A stretch of DNA of 59,000 nt from a bacterium (GTDB taxonomy: Bacteria > Bacillota > Clostridia > Lachnospirales > Lachnospiraceae), in assembly GCA_023664305.1 (NCBI GenBank), contig JAMPFT010000021.1:1-59000 (forward strand), read 5' to 3'. Below, piece by piece: positions 7,357 through 14,737 of the stretch. Position 1 is the first letter of the stretch, and the number at the start of each line of letters is the position of its first letter. Below the pieces are notes generated by a model. The model did not search any database. It had not been told where the DNA came from and saw nothing but the letters and a program-made list of their open reading frames with translations. A program made the position numbers and the translations under genes.

Positions 7357-8772
7357 ATGAGAAAAACAAAAATTGTATGCACGATCGGTCCGGCCAGCGA
7401 GACGGAGGAGAAGCTCCGCGAGCTTATGCTTGCGGGTATGAATGTGGCGAGATTCAATTTTTCCCACGGAACCCATGAGGAGCAGAAGGTAAAGTATCAG
7501 CGCGTTTTAAAGGTCAGGGAGGAGTTAGGGATTCCGGTGGCTACGCTTCTGGATACCAAGGGGCCGGAGATCCGCCTTCGGGATTTTGAGGGAGGGAAGG
7601 CTGAGCTGACGGCGGGGAGCCAGTTTATCCTCACTACGGAGGAGGTGCTGGGAACTGCGCAGAGGGCGTCCATTTCCTATAAAAACCTGAAAAATGACAT
7701 AAGTGTCGGAACGACGATCCTGATCGACGACGGGTTGATTGAAATGAATGTGGAGAAGATCGAGGGAGAGGAAATCGTCTGCCGCGTGATAAACGGCGGC
7801 GCCGTGTCGAATCACAAGGGAGTCAATGTGCCGGGAGCGGTTCTCTCGATGCCTTATATCAGCGAGACAGACAGAGCGGACATCCTGTTCGGAATTGAAA
7901 TGGGCTACGAGTACATCGCGGCTTCCTTTGCAAGATGCAAGGAGGATATCCTGGAGGTTCGGCAGATTCTGAAGAGTCACGGCAGCAATATGAAGATCAT
8001 TGCAAAGATCGAAAACATGCAGGGCATTGAGAATCTGGAGGAGATTATAGCCGTGTCTGACGGCATTATGGTAGCCAGAGGCGACATGGGGGTTGAGATT
8101 CCCTTAGAAGAGGTGCCGATACTGCAGAAGAAAATGATCAAGCTGGCCAACGCGCAGGGCAAGCATGTGATCACGGCGACGCAGATGCTGGAATCCATGA
8201 TTAAAAATCCGCGCCCCACCAGGGCGGAGACGACGGATATCGCCAATGCGATTTACGACGGAACTACGGCGATTATGCTTTCCGGAGAGAGCGCGGCGGG
8301 AAAATATCCCGTGGAGGCCGTAAAAACTATGGCGAGAATCGCGGAATGTGCCGAAAAAGATATTGATTACCGTTCCAGAATGATTGACGGCAGCAGTAAG
8401 GACAGGACGGATATCACGACGGCGATCGCCTACGCGACCTGTACGGCGGCGATGGATCTGCAGGCGGCGGCCATTATTACGGTTACCATGTCCGGCTTTA
8501 CGGCGGAGGCGATCTCGCGGTTTAAGCCCAAGAGCCAGATTATCGGCTGTACCGTCAACGACAGGGTATGTAAGCAGCTGAATCTGCTCTGGGGCGTAAA
8601 TCCGCTGATGATCCGGAAGAAGGAGAGCACGGACGAGCTGTTTGCGGAGGCGGTGGAAGAGGCTAAGAAAGCCGGTTATATCAAGTCCGGGGACCGGGTC
8701 GTAATCACGGCGGGGGTTCCGCTGGGGACGGCCGGAACGACAAATATGATTCATGTGGTAGAGGTAGAGTAG
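7357..8772 (+). CDS. pyk: pyruvate kinase
   Basis: A 471-aa enzyme catalysing phosphoenolpyruvate + ADP to pyruvate + ATP, the last step of glycolysis. Visible: N-terminal KIVCTIGPAS, active-site NFSHG, DTKGPEIR, the metal and substrate motif IAKIENMQG, VARGDMGVEIP, and ATQMLESM with PTRAE. The C-terminal allosteric domain is present; the length matches the short form without an extra PEP-utiliser domain. The start at 7357 has AGAGGGG upstream and matches the family N-terminus, so the in-frame codon at 7291 is rejected. A guanylate-kinase-like gene starts 5 bases after its stop. Confidence 0.97.
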   Translation: MRKTKIVCTIGPASETEEKLRELMLAGMNVARFNFSHGTHEEQKVKYQRVLKVREELGIPVATLLDTKGPEIRLRDFEGGKAELTAGSQFILTTEEVLGTAQRASISYKNLKNDISVGTTILIDDGLIEMNVEKIEGEEIVCRVINGGAVSNHKGVNVPGAVLSMPYISETDRADILFGIEMGYEYIAASFARCKEDILEVRQILKSHGSNMKIIAKIENMQGIENLEEIIAVSDGIMVARGDMGVEIPLEEVPILQKKMIKLANAQGKHVITATQMLESMIKNPRPTRAETTDIANAIYDGTTAIMLSGESAAGKYPVEAVKTMARIAECAEKDIDYRSRMIDGSSKDRTDITTAIAYATCTAAMDLQAAAIITVTMSGFTAEAISRFKPKSQIIGCTVNDRVCKQLNLLWGVNPLMIRKKESTDELFAEAVEEAKKAGYIKSGDRVVITAGVPLGTAGTTNMIHVVEVE

Positions 8773-8777
8773 GGTAC

Positions 8778-9374
8778 ATGGGAAAGATCATCTGTCTTAT
8801 GGGGAAAAGCTCCACGGGAAAGGATACTTTATTTAAGAGGCTTCTGGAGGAACCGAAGCTGGGGCTGAAAAAGATTGTACCCTATACGACCAGGCCGATC
8901 CGGGACGGCGAGCGGGACGGAGTAGAGTATTTCTTTACGGATGAGGCGGGCTTTCAGCGGTTTCAAAAGCAGAATAAAATCATTGAGGCACGGAAATATG
9001 ATACCTTTTACGGTTTGTGGAGATACTTTGTGGCGGACGACGGTCAGATCGAAGATGATCGGGATTATTTAATGATCGGGACGCTGGAGGCTTACCGTAA
9101 TCTACAGGAATATTTTGGAGCGGGACGAATCGTGCCGTTGCTGATAGAATTAGATGACGGCCTCAGACTGCAGCGGGCGCTGGATCGGGAAAGACAGCAG
9201 GAGAGTCCCAGGTACGAGGAGATGTGCCGGAGATTCCTTGCGGACAGCGAGGATTTCTCGGAGGAAAAGATCCGGGAGGCGGGAATAAGCAGACGGTTTG
9301 TCAATGACGAGCTGGAAGGGTGCCTGAAGGAAATCCGCGGGTATCTGGCTGAGAAGTGTGAGAAGAATTTCTAA
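8778..9374 (+). CDS. guanylate kinase-like protein
   Basis: A 198-aa P-loop kinase of the guanylate kinase family, expected to phosphorylate GMP to GDP with ATP. The P-loop GKSSTGKDT is at about residues 9-17, PYTTRPIRDGERDGVEY is the GMP-binding segment, and FFTDEAGF follows. The P-loop and C-terminal half differ from canonical Gmk (usually GPSGxGKxT), so this may be a paralogue and not the only guanylate kinase. It follows pyruvate kinase by 5 bases and ends before a strong hairpin at 9383. Confidence 0.78.
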   Translation: MGKIICLMGKSSTGKDTLFKRLLEEPKLGLKKIVPYTTRPIRDGERDGVEYFFTDEAGFQRFQKQNKIIEARKYDTFYGLWRYFVADDGQIEDDRDYLMIGTLEAYRNLQEYFGAGRIVPLLIELDDGLRLQRALDRERQQESPRYEEMCRRFLADSEDFSEEKIREAGISRRFVNDELEGCLKEIRGYLAEKCEKNF

Positions 9375-9382
9375 CCGCTCAG

Positions 9383-9416
9383 CAGCCAAAGGCCTGATTC
9401 TCAGGCCTGGCTGTTT
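9383..9416 (+). terminator. strong hairpin after the guanylate-kinase-like gene
   Basis: CAGCC plus AGGCCTGA pairs with TCAGGCCT plus GGCTG around a TTC loop, followed by only three T. The stem is long and GC-rich, 9 bases after the stop codon. A second short hairpin (TGCCGAC/GTCGGCA) lies at about 9450-9467. The weak T-run makes termination partial at best; mRNA stabilisation is an alternative. Confidence 0.5.
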
Positions 9417-9504
9417 CGCGGAGAAATTCTAAGTCTCACGAATTGTTTGTGCCGACTGCGTCGGCATGACGAGAAGTGTGCTGACAGGAAGGGAATGAAG
9501 CAAA

Positions 9505-9945
9505 ATGGATATCAAGGTAAATCAGGTCAGTCAGGCCCCGCAGATAGAGCCTGCGCAGAATACGCAGCCTACGGACGGCACCTTTAAATTTATGCTTGCC
9601 AGCCACATCGAGGAGGCGGAGCTGCAGAGCAGACTGCAGGGGCTCATGGAAGAAATCACCATGCAGGGCGAAAGACTTGCAAAGCGCCGGGACGTCAAGG
9701 ATATGAAGCATTACCGCGGCCTGGTGAAGGAATTTTTAAATGAAGTGGTGACCCGCTCACATTCCTTTTCCCGGGAAAATTTTCTGGACCGGAGAGGACG
9801 GCACAGGGTGTACGGTATCATCCGGCTGGTGGATGAAAATCTGGATCAGCTGGCGCAGGAGCTGATGAAGGATGAAAAGGACAATCTGGCGATCTTAAAC
9901 AAGATCGGGGAGATCAGGGGATTGCTGCTGGATATTTTCACTTGA
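9505..9945 (+). CDS. yaaR: YaaR family protein (DUF327)
   Basis: A 146-aa helical protein with the DUF327 signature: [21 protein letters not shown] and the [17 protein letters not shown] block, ending in a [15 protein letters not shown] helix. Its molecular function is unknown. In Bacillus the same gene lies between darA and holB; here holB also follows, which supports the assignment. AGGAAGGGAA lies upstream of the ATG. Confidence 0.9.
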   Translation: MDIKVNQVSQAPQIEPAQNTQPTDGTFKFMLASHIEEAELQSRLQGLMEEITMQGERLAKRRDVKDMKHYRGLVKEFLNEVVTRSHSFSRENFLDRRGRHRVYGIIRLVDENLDQLAQELMKDEKDNLAILNKIGEIRGLLLDIFT

Positions 9946-10090
9946 TTCCAGGACAATAAAGGTGCAAAAGCGGAAGATAAACCGCAGAGGAAACGCACGG
10001 GAAGCAAAGGGAAGCGATAAACCAGCGGAGGAAGCGCAAAAGAGCCGGGGAGTACGCCGCGGCGGAAAACCTTTGGCATGGAGGGGCAGT

Positions 10091-11080
10091 ATGGCAGGAT
10101 TTCGGGACATTATCGGGCAGGAGCAGATCAAGGAGCATCTGACAAACGCAATATCGGCGGGAAAGATTTCCCATGCCTATATCATAAACGGGGAAAAGTC
10201 CTCCGGCAAGGAATTTATCGCCAGAGTATTTGCCATGGCGCTGCAGTGCGAAAAGGGCGGCCCGGAGCCGTGTCAGGAATGCCGTTCCTGTAAACAGGCG
10301 TTGTCGAACAATCATCCGGACATTATCCGGGTGATGCATGAGAAGCCCAATACGGTAAGCGTAGACGATATCCGCGCACAGGTGAACAACGATGTGGCGA
10401 TTAAGCCTTACAGCAGTCCGCACAAGGTTTACATCATAAGCGAGGCGGAGAAGATGACCGTTCAGGCGCAGAACGCGCTTTTGAAAACGTTGGAGGAGCC
10501 GCCGGAATATGCGGTGATTCTGCTGCTGACGGCTAATGTGGACTCGCTGTTGCCCACGATTTTGAGCCGCTGTGTGGTGTTGAACATGAAGCCCGTGCCG
10601 GATGCGCTTGTGAAAAAATATCTGATGGAGCAGCTGAAGGTTCCGGATTACAAGGCGGACATCTGCGTGGCCTTCGCCAGAGGAAATATCGGGAAGGCAA
10701 AGCTTTTGGCTTCCAGCGAGGATTTTGAAAATGTCAAGGCCGAGGCGCTGTCGCTTTTAAAATACATACAGGACATGGAATTGAACGAGATTATCGCGGC
10801 GGTAAAGAAGATCAACGAATATAAGCTGGAGATCAACGACTATCTGGATATCTGTTCCATCTGGTATCGGGATGTGCTCCTGTTCAAAGCGACAAACGAC
10901 GCAAACCATCTTGTGTTCCGGGAGGAGATTCAGACGCTCCGCAAGATTGCCCAGAAAAGCAGTTATGAGGGAATTGAGCGGATTATCAAGGCTCTTGACA
11001 CGGCGAAGCACAGACTGGACGCCAATGTGAACTTTGAGCTTACCATGGAGCTGTTGATGATGACGCTTCAGGAAAACTGA
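10091..11080 (+). CDS. holB: DNA polymerase III delta' subunit
   Basis: A 329-aa clamp-loader subunit. The N-terminus FRDIIGQEQIKEHL and GEKSSGKEF (degenerate P-loop, near residues 34-42) are followed by a four-cysteine zinc module (CEKGGPEPCQECRSC), the SEAEKMTVQAQNALLKTLEEPP motif region and SRC. It stabilises the tau/gamma clamp loader that places the sliding clamp on DNA. I chose ATG 10091 with AGGGG just upstream; the frame is open to 9962, but that stretch is Lys/Arg/Gly-rich low-complexity and not conserved. The partner dnaX is at 50621. Confidence 0.93.
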   Translation: MAGFRDIIGQEQIKEHLTNAISAGKISHAYIINGEKSSGKEFIARVFAMALQCEKGGPEPCQECRSCKQALSNNHPDIIRVMHEKPNTVSVDDIRAQVNNDVAIKPYSSPHKVYIISEAEKMTVQAQNALLKTLEEPPEYAVILLLTANVDSLLPTILSRCVVLNMKPVPDALVKKYLMEQLKVPDYKADICVAFARGNIGKAKLLASSEDFENVKAEALSLLKYIQDMELNEIIAAVKKINEYKLEINDYLDICSIWYRDVLLFKATNDANHLVFREEIQTLRKIAQKSSYEGIERIIKALDTAKHRLDANVNFELTMELLMMTLQEN

Positions 11081-11210
11081 GTCCGGGCGACAGTGAGTAA
11101 GCGTCTGCTGTGCGACGGAGAACGATGCAATAAAAAGAAGGGCAGCAGCCGCGTGATTACGGAGGAAAAATTGCTGCCGAAATGTAACAGTAGCATTTTC
11201 AAAAGGTTTA

Positions 11211-11256
11211 TGTTAAAATAGCAGTTGTGGTGCAGGATGCACTGCAGCTGCTGTTT
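11211..11256 (+). promoter_or_regulatory. extended -10 overlapping a long hairpin upstream of ricT
   Basis: TG-T-TAAAAT (11211-11219) is a possible extended -10. Directly after it, 11221-11234 pairs with 11238-11251 (14 pairs, three of them G-U) around a GGA loop, followed by TGTTTT. It could be the holB terminator, the ricT promoter, or both. The rest of the 256-base holB-ricT gap shows nothing clear. Confidence 0.4.
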
Positions 11257-11336
11257 TAAAGACAGAAAAGACCTGATTTTTGCGGGGCGCGGAGCGTTTG
11301 GGCTAAAGCCTGCAGGACAGGCAGATGGGAGTATAG

Positions 11337-12977
11337 ATGGTAAAAGTAATAGGAGTAAGATTCAGAACCGCGGGCAAAATTTATTTTTTTGATCCTCTGA
11401 ACCTTGAGATAAAGCGGGGAGATCATGTTATCGTAGAGACGGCCCGGGGCATCGAGTTCGGCACGGTAATGACCGGCGTTACCGAGGTGGAGGATGAGAA
11501 GGTCGTTCAGCCGCTGAAGCCTGTAATCCGCCTTGCCAACGCGAGAGATATGGAGCAGGAGGCCGGCAACAAGGTAAAGGAAAAGGAGGCCTTTCGGGTA
11601 TGCCTTGAGAAAATCCGCAAGCATGAGCTGGATATGAAGCTGATCGACGCGGAGTACACCTTTGACAACAATAAGGTTTTGTTTTATTTTACCGCGGACG
11701 GCCGAATTGATTTCAGGGAGCTCGTCAAGGATCTGGCGAGCGTGTTCAAGACGAGAATCGAACTGCGCCAGATCGGTGTGCGGGACGAGACGAAGATTGT
11801 CGGCGGAATCGGAATCTGCGGGCGGGCGTTATGCTGTCACAGCTATCTGGCCGATTTCATCCCCGTATCCATCAAAATGGCAAAGGAGCAGAATCTGTCC
11901 CTGAATCCGACCAAAATATCGGGTGTATGCGGCAGGCTGATGTGCTGCCTGAAGAATGAGGAGGAGACTTATGAGGAACTGAACCGCAGACTGCCCGGTA
12001 TCGGCGACTATGTGACCACCGAGGACGGACTGAAAGGCGAGGTGCAGAGCGTCAATGTGTTGCGGCAGCTGGTGAAGGTTGTCGTGGAGGACGGGGACGC
12101 AAAGGAAATCAAGGAATATCCGGTGGAAAAGCTTCAGTTCAGGCGCAAGCACGGCAAGAAGGAGAAAATGGATCTCTCCCGGGAAGAAATGAAGGAACTG
12201 GAAAAGCTGGAGGAAGAGGAAAAGCAGGGAGGCGAAGGCGCCGGGCAGCAGGAGGGTCAAAGGCAGACAGATAAAGCCCGCGGCCGTCAGGAAGGCGAAC
12301 AGCGCCGTGAAAACCGCCGCCGTCAGAAAAAGGAAGAATATGTCCGGCGGGAGGACGAGCAGGAGGGCAGAAATCACCGCCGCCCGGAGGGCGAGGAGCG
12401 CAGCCGCCGTGAAGACGGGCAGGACGGAAGAGAGCGGGACCGCCGTGAGAGCGAGCAGCGCCGCGAAAACCGCCGCCGTCAGAAGAAGGAAGATTATACC
12501 CACCGAGAGGACGGGCAGGAGAGCAGGGATCGCCGCCATCCGGAGGGAACGGAGTATACACGTCAGGAGGACGGGCAGGAGAGCCGTGACCGCCGCCGTC
12601 CGGAGGGAGAGGAGCGCACTCGGCAGGAAGGCGGACAGTACCGCGAAAACCGCAGCCGCCGTGAAAATCGAAATCGCCGTCAGAGAAATGAAGAATATAA
12701 TTCCCAGGAAGACGGACAGCCTCACGAAATCCGAAATCGCCGTCAGAGAAACGAGGAATATAATTCTCAGGAAGACGGGCAGCTTCGTGAGAACCGCAGC
12801 CGCCGCTTAGAGGGAGAAGAGTACACCGGCTTAGACGGAGCTTCGGACAGCAGGGACCGTACCCGTCAGGACGGCGAACAGAGGCAGCGCCGCAGGCGCA
12901 GGAACCAGTACAACAGACAAAGGCAGGACGGACAGGAAGGACAGACAAAGCGCAATGACGATCAGCCTGAAGGATAA
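11337..12977 (+). CDS. ricT: RicT (YaaT, PSP1 domain) with long charged repeat tail
   Basis: A 546-aa member of the Y-complex (RicA-RicF-RicT), which in Bacillus carries [4Fe-4S] clusters and assists RNase Y in mRNA maturation. Residues 1-270 form the PSP1 core, with the cysteine motifs CGRALCC and CGRLMCC intact. Family proteins end near residue 275. Here a 270-residue tail rich in Arg, Glu, Gln and Asp follows, with in-frame repeats of 20 and 21 residues. The tail is probably disordered and could bind RNA or protein; that is inference. The last 23 bases overlap the next gene. Confidence 0.93.
   Translation: MVKVIGVRFRTAGKIYFFDPLNLEIKRGDHVIVETARGIEFGTVMTGVTEVEDEKVVQPLKPVIRLANARDMEQEAGNKVKEKEAFRVCLEKIRKHELDMKLIDAEYTFDNNKVLFYFTADGRIDFRELVKDLASVFKTRIELRQIGVRDETKIVGGIGICGRALCCHSYLADFIPVSIKMAKEQNLSLNPTKISGVCGRLMCCLKNEEETYEELNRRLPGIGDYVTTEDGLKGEVQSVNVLRQLVKVVVEDGDAKEIKEYPVEKLQFRRKHGKKEKMDLSREEMKELEKLEEEEKQGGEGAGQQEGQRQTDKARGRQEGEQRRENRRRQKKEEYVRREDEQEGRNHRRPEGEERSRREDGQDGRERDRRESEQRRENRRRQKKEDYTHREDGQESRDRRHPEGTEYTRQEDGQESRDRRRPEGEERTRQEGGQYRENRSRRENRNRRQRNEEYNSQEDGQPHEIRNRRQRNEEYNSQEDGQLRENRSRRLEGEEYTGLDGASDSRDRTRQDGEQRQRRRRRNQYNRQRQDGQEGQTKRNDDQPEG
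12507..12788 (+). repeat. 60-bp and 63-bp tandem repeats in the ricT tail
   Basis: A 60-bp unit begins at 12507, 12567 and (diverged) 12627. A 63-bp unit begins at 12663 and 12726, with a decayed third from 12789. Both periods are multiples of three. Shorter R-R-E/Q-rich echoes extend from about 12300 to 12930. Confidence 0.85.
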
Positions 12978-13692
12978 CGAGAGAGTGGATGATCTGCAGC
13001 GGAACGGATATCGGATCATTCAGAACCCGAAAAAGTTCTGCTTCGGAATGGACGCAGTATTGCTGACAGGCTTTGCGCACGCTGATCCGGAGGATCTGCT
13101 GTTGGATCTGGGTACAGGAACGGGCATTATTCCGATTCTTATGGAGGCAAAGTATCACTGTGCGCATCTAACGGGTCTGGAGATCCAGCCGGAGAGCGCG
13201 GATATGGCGTCCAGAAGCGTGGCTTTAAACGGCCTGACAGAAAAGATCGATATTGTAACGGGAGATATCAAAGAGGCAGACAATATTTTTAAGTCTGCTT
13301 CTTTTGATTGCATTACCTGTAATCCGCCCTACATGATCGGGCGGCACGGCATCGCCAATCCGGAGGAGCCAAAGGCCATTGCGCGCCATGAGGTGCTTTG
13401 TACCTTTGAGGATGTGGCCTGTCAGACGGAGAAGCTCTTGAAGCCGGGAGGACGTTTTTTTCTGGTACACCGCCCTTTCCGTCTTGCGGAGATCATAACG
13501 GTTCTGGTAAGCAGACATCTGGAGCCGAAGCGGATGCAGCTCGTCTACCCCTATGTGGATAAAGAGCCGAATATGGTTCTGATCGAGGCCGTCCGGGGCG
13601 GAAAGCCGCACATGACGGTGGAAAAGCCGCTGATCGTATTTCGGGAGCCGGGCGTTTATATGCCGGAGATCAGGGATACCTACGGTTATTAA
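12955..13692 (+). CDS. yabB: tRNA1(Val) adenine-N6 methyltransferase family (YabB)
   Basis: A 245-aa class I SAM-dependent methyltransferase. DLGTGTGIIPI is the SAM-binding motif I, and NPPYM is the N6-adenine or N5-glutamine methylation motif. The family methylates A37 of tRNA1(Val). ATG at 12955 overlaps ricT by 23 bases in another frame, so the two are translationally linked. In Bacillus and many clostridia rsmI follows yabB closely; here rsmI is 12.5 kb away. An AT-rich inverted repeat follows the stop. Confidence 0.92.
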   Translation: MTISLKDNERVDDLQRNGYRIIQNPKKFCFGMDAVLLTGFAHADPEDLLLDLGTGTGIIPILMEAKYHCAHLTGLEIQPESADMASRSVALNGLTEKIDIVTGDIKEADNIFKSASFDCITCNPPYMIGRHGIANPEEPKAIARHEVLCTFEDVACQTEKLLKPGGRFFLVHRPFRLAEIITVLVSRHLEPKRMQLVYPYVDKEPNMVLIEAVRGGKPHMTVEKPLIVFREPGVYMPEIRDTYGY

Positions 13693-13761
13693 GGAAATGT
13701 AAGAAAGATGTAAGAAAATACCCCGCTGATTTGTAAGGAAAGGCGGATATTCTGATTTATG

Positions 13762-13799
13762 ACAATAGAATTTTCGTGAAACATAAATTCTATTGTTTC
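13762..13799 (+). terminator. AT-rich inverted repeat after yabB
   Basis: Perfect 12-bp arms ACAATAGAATTT and AAATTCTATTGT around an 11-base loop, followed by TTTC. Probably the terminator of the yaaR-yabB unit, though the stem is AT-rich and the T-run short. Confidence 0.5.
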
Positions 13800-13841
13800 A
13801 GCCTTTGGATTCAGCGAAAGACTGCGGGACGGACGAAAATC

Positions 13842-13949
13842 GATTGCGGTGTGCCGCCTGACAAGGTAAGCGGAAGCGATTGCAATGTGCCGTCTGACAA
13901 GGTAAGCGGAAGCGATTGCGGTGTGCCGTCTGACGGAGATGAGCGGGAT
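13842..13949 (+). repeat. three 36-bp tandem repeats before the two-component genes
   Basis: Units start at 13842, 13878 and 13914 with GATTGC(G/A)(G/A)TGTGCC; the third decays in its second half. The array is open in one frame, but no ribosome site or conserved protein supports a gene. The rest of the 345-base gap shows only the preceding inverted repeat and the ribosome site at 14025. Confidence 0.85.
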
Positions 13950-14038
13950 TATGGCGGCAATCCATACATGTGAGGAACCAGGAAGACCATTTTCCCGGTT
14001 TCTGACAGGAACGGCAGGGATACCGGGAGAGGATGATC

Positions 14039-14737
14039 ATGAGCGACTGTATCTTGGTAGTAGATGACGACAGGGAGATTGTGAAGGCTATCGCAATCCT
14101 GTTGGAAGGGGAAGGGTATGAGGTGCTGAAAGCCTATGACGGACTGGAAGCCCTGGATATTCTGGCCTCCCGACAGGTGCGGCTGGTGCTGATCGACGTG
14201 ATGATGCCAAAGCTGGACGGTCTGTCGGCGCTGATGCGCATCCGGGAGAAGCAGAATATTCCGGTGATCGTCCTGAGCGCAAAGAGCGAGGATACGGACA
14301 AGATTCTGGGCTTATCCATGGGGGCGGATGACTATGTGTCGAAGCCCTACAATCCCCAAGAGCTGGCGGCCCGGGTGAAAAGCCAGCTCCGCCGGTATAC
14401 CAGTCTGGGCGACATCCACGCGGGAAGCCGGATTGGCGAGATTCGAAACGGCAGGCTCCTGTACCGCACGGACGAGAAAATTCTCTACGCGGACGGCGAG
14501 CCGATCAGGCTGACCGCGAAGGAAACCGGTATCGTCGAGCTGCTGATGCGCAATCTCGGTCGAGTCTTCCCGGCGGAGGAGATTTATCGCCGCGTCTGGG
14601 ACGAGGAGGCTTTTTCCTCGGAAAATACGGTGATGGTGCATATCCGGCGCATCCGCGAAAAGCTGGAGCTGAATCCCAAAGAGCCAGAATATTTAAAGGT
14701 GGTGTGGGGAATTGGATACAAAATGGAAAAGCATTAA
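14039..14737 (+). CDS. OmpR/PhoB-type response regulator
   Basis: A 232-aa regulator. The receiver domain has the acidic pair DDD near residue 8, the phospho-acceptor Asp near 51 in LIDVMMPKLDG, conserved S in VLSAKSE and K in SKPYNP. A winged-helix DNA-binding domain ends in TVMVHIRRIREKLE and VVWGIGYKM. The start is 14039: GGGAGAGG is 6 bases away, while the in-frame ATG at 14033 abuts the ribosome site. The kinase gene overlaps its 3' end by 26 bases. Confidence 0.94.
   Translation: MSDCILVVDDDREIVKAIAILLEGEGYEVLKAYDGLEALDILASRQVRLVLIDVMMPKLDGLSALMRIREKQNIPVIVLSAKSEDTDKILGLSMGADDYVSKPYNPQELAARVKSQLRRYTSLGDIHAGSRIGEIRNGRLLYRTDEKILYADGEPIRLTAKETGIVELLMRNLGRVFPAEEIYRRVWDEEAFSSENTVMVHIRRIREKLELNPKEPEYLKVVWGIGYKMEKH

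Noticed and set aside
13776-13973. 65-codon frame over the 36-bp repeats
   Set aside because: GTG start without a ribosome site, and the product is only the repeat translated.
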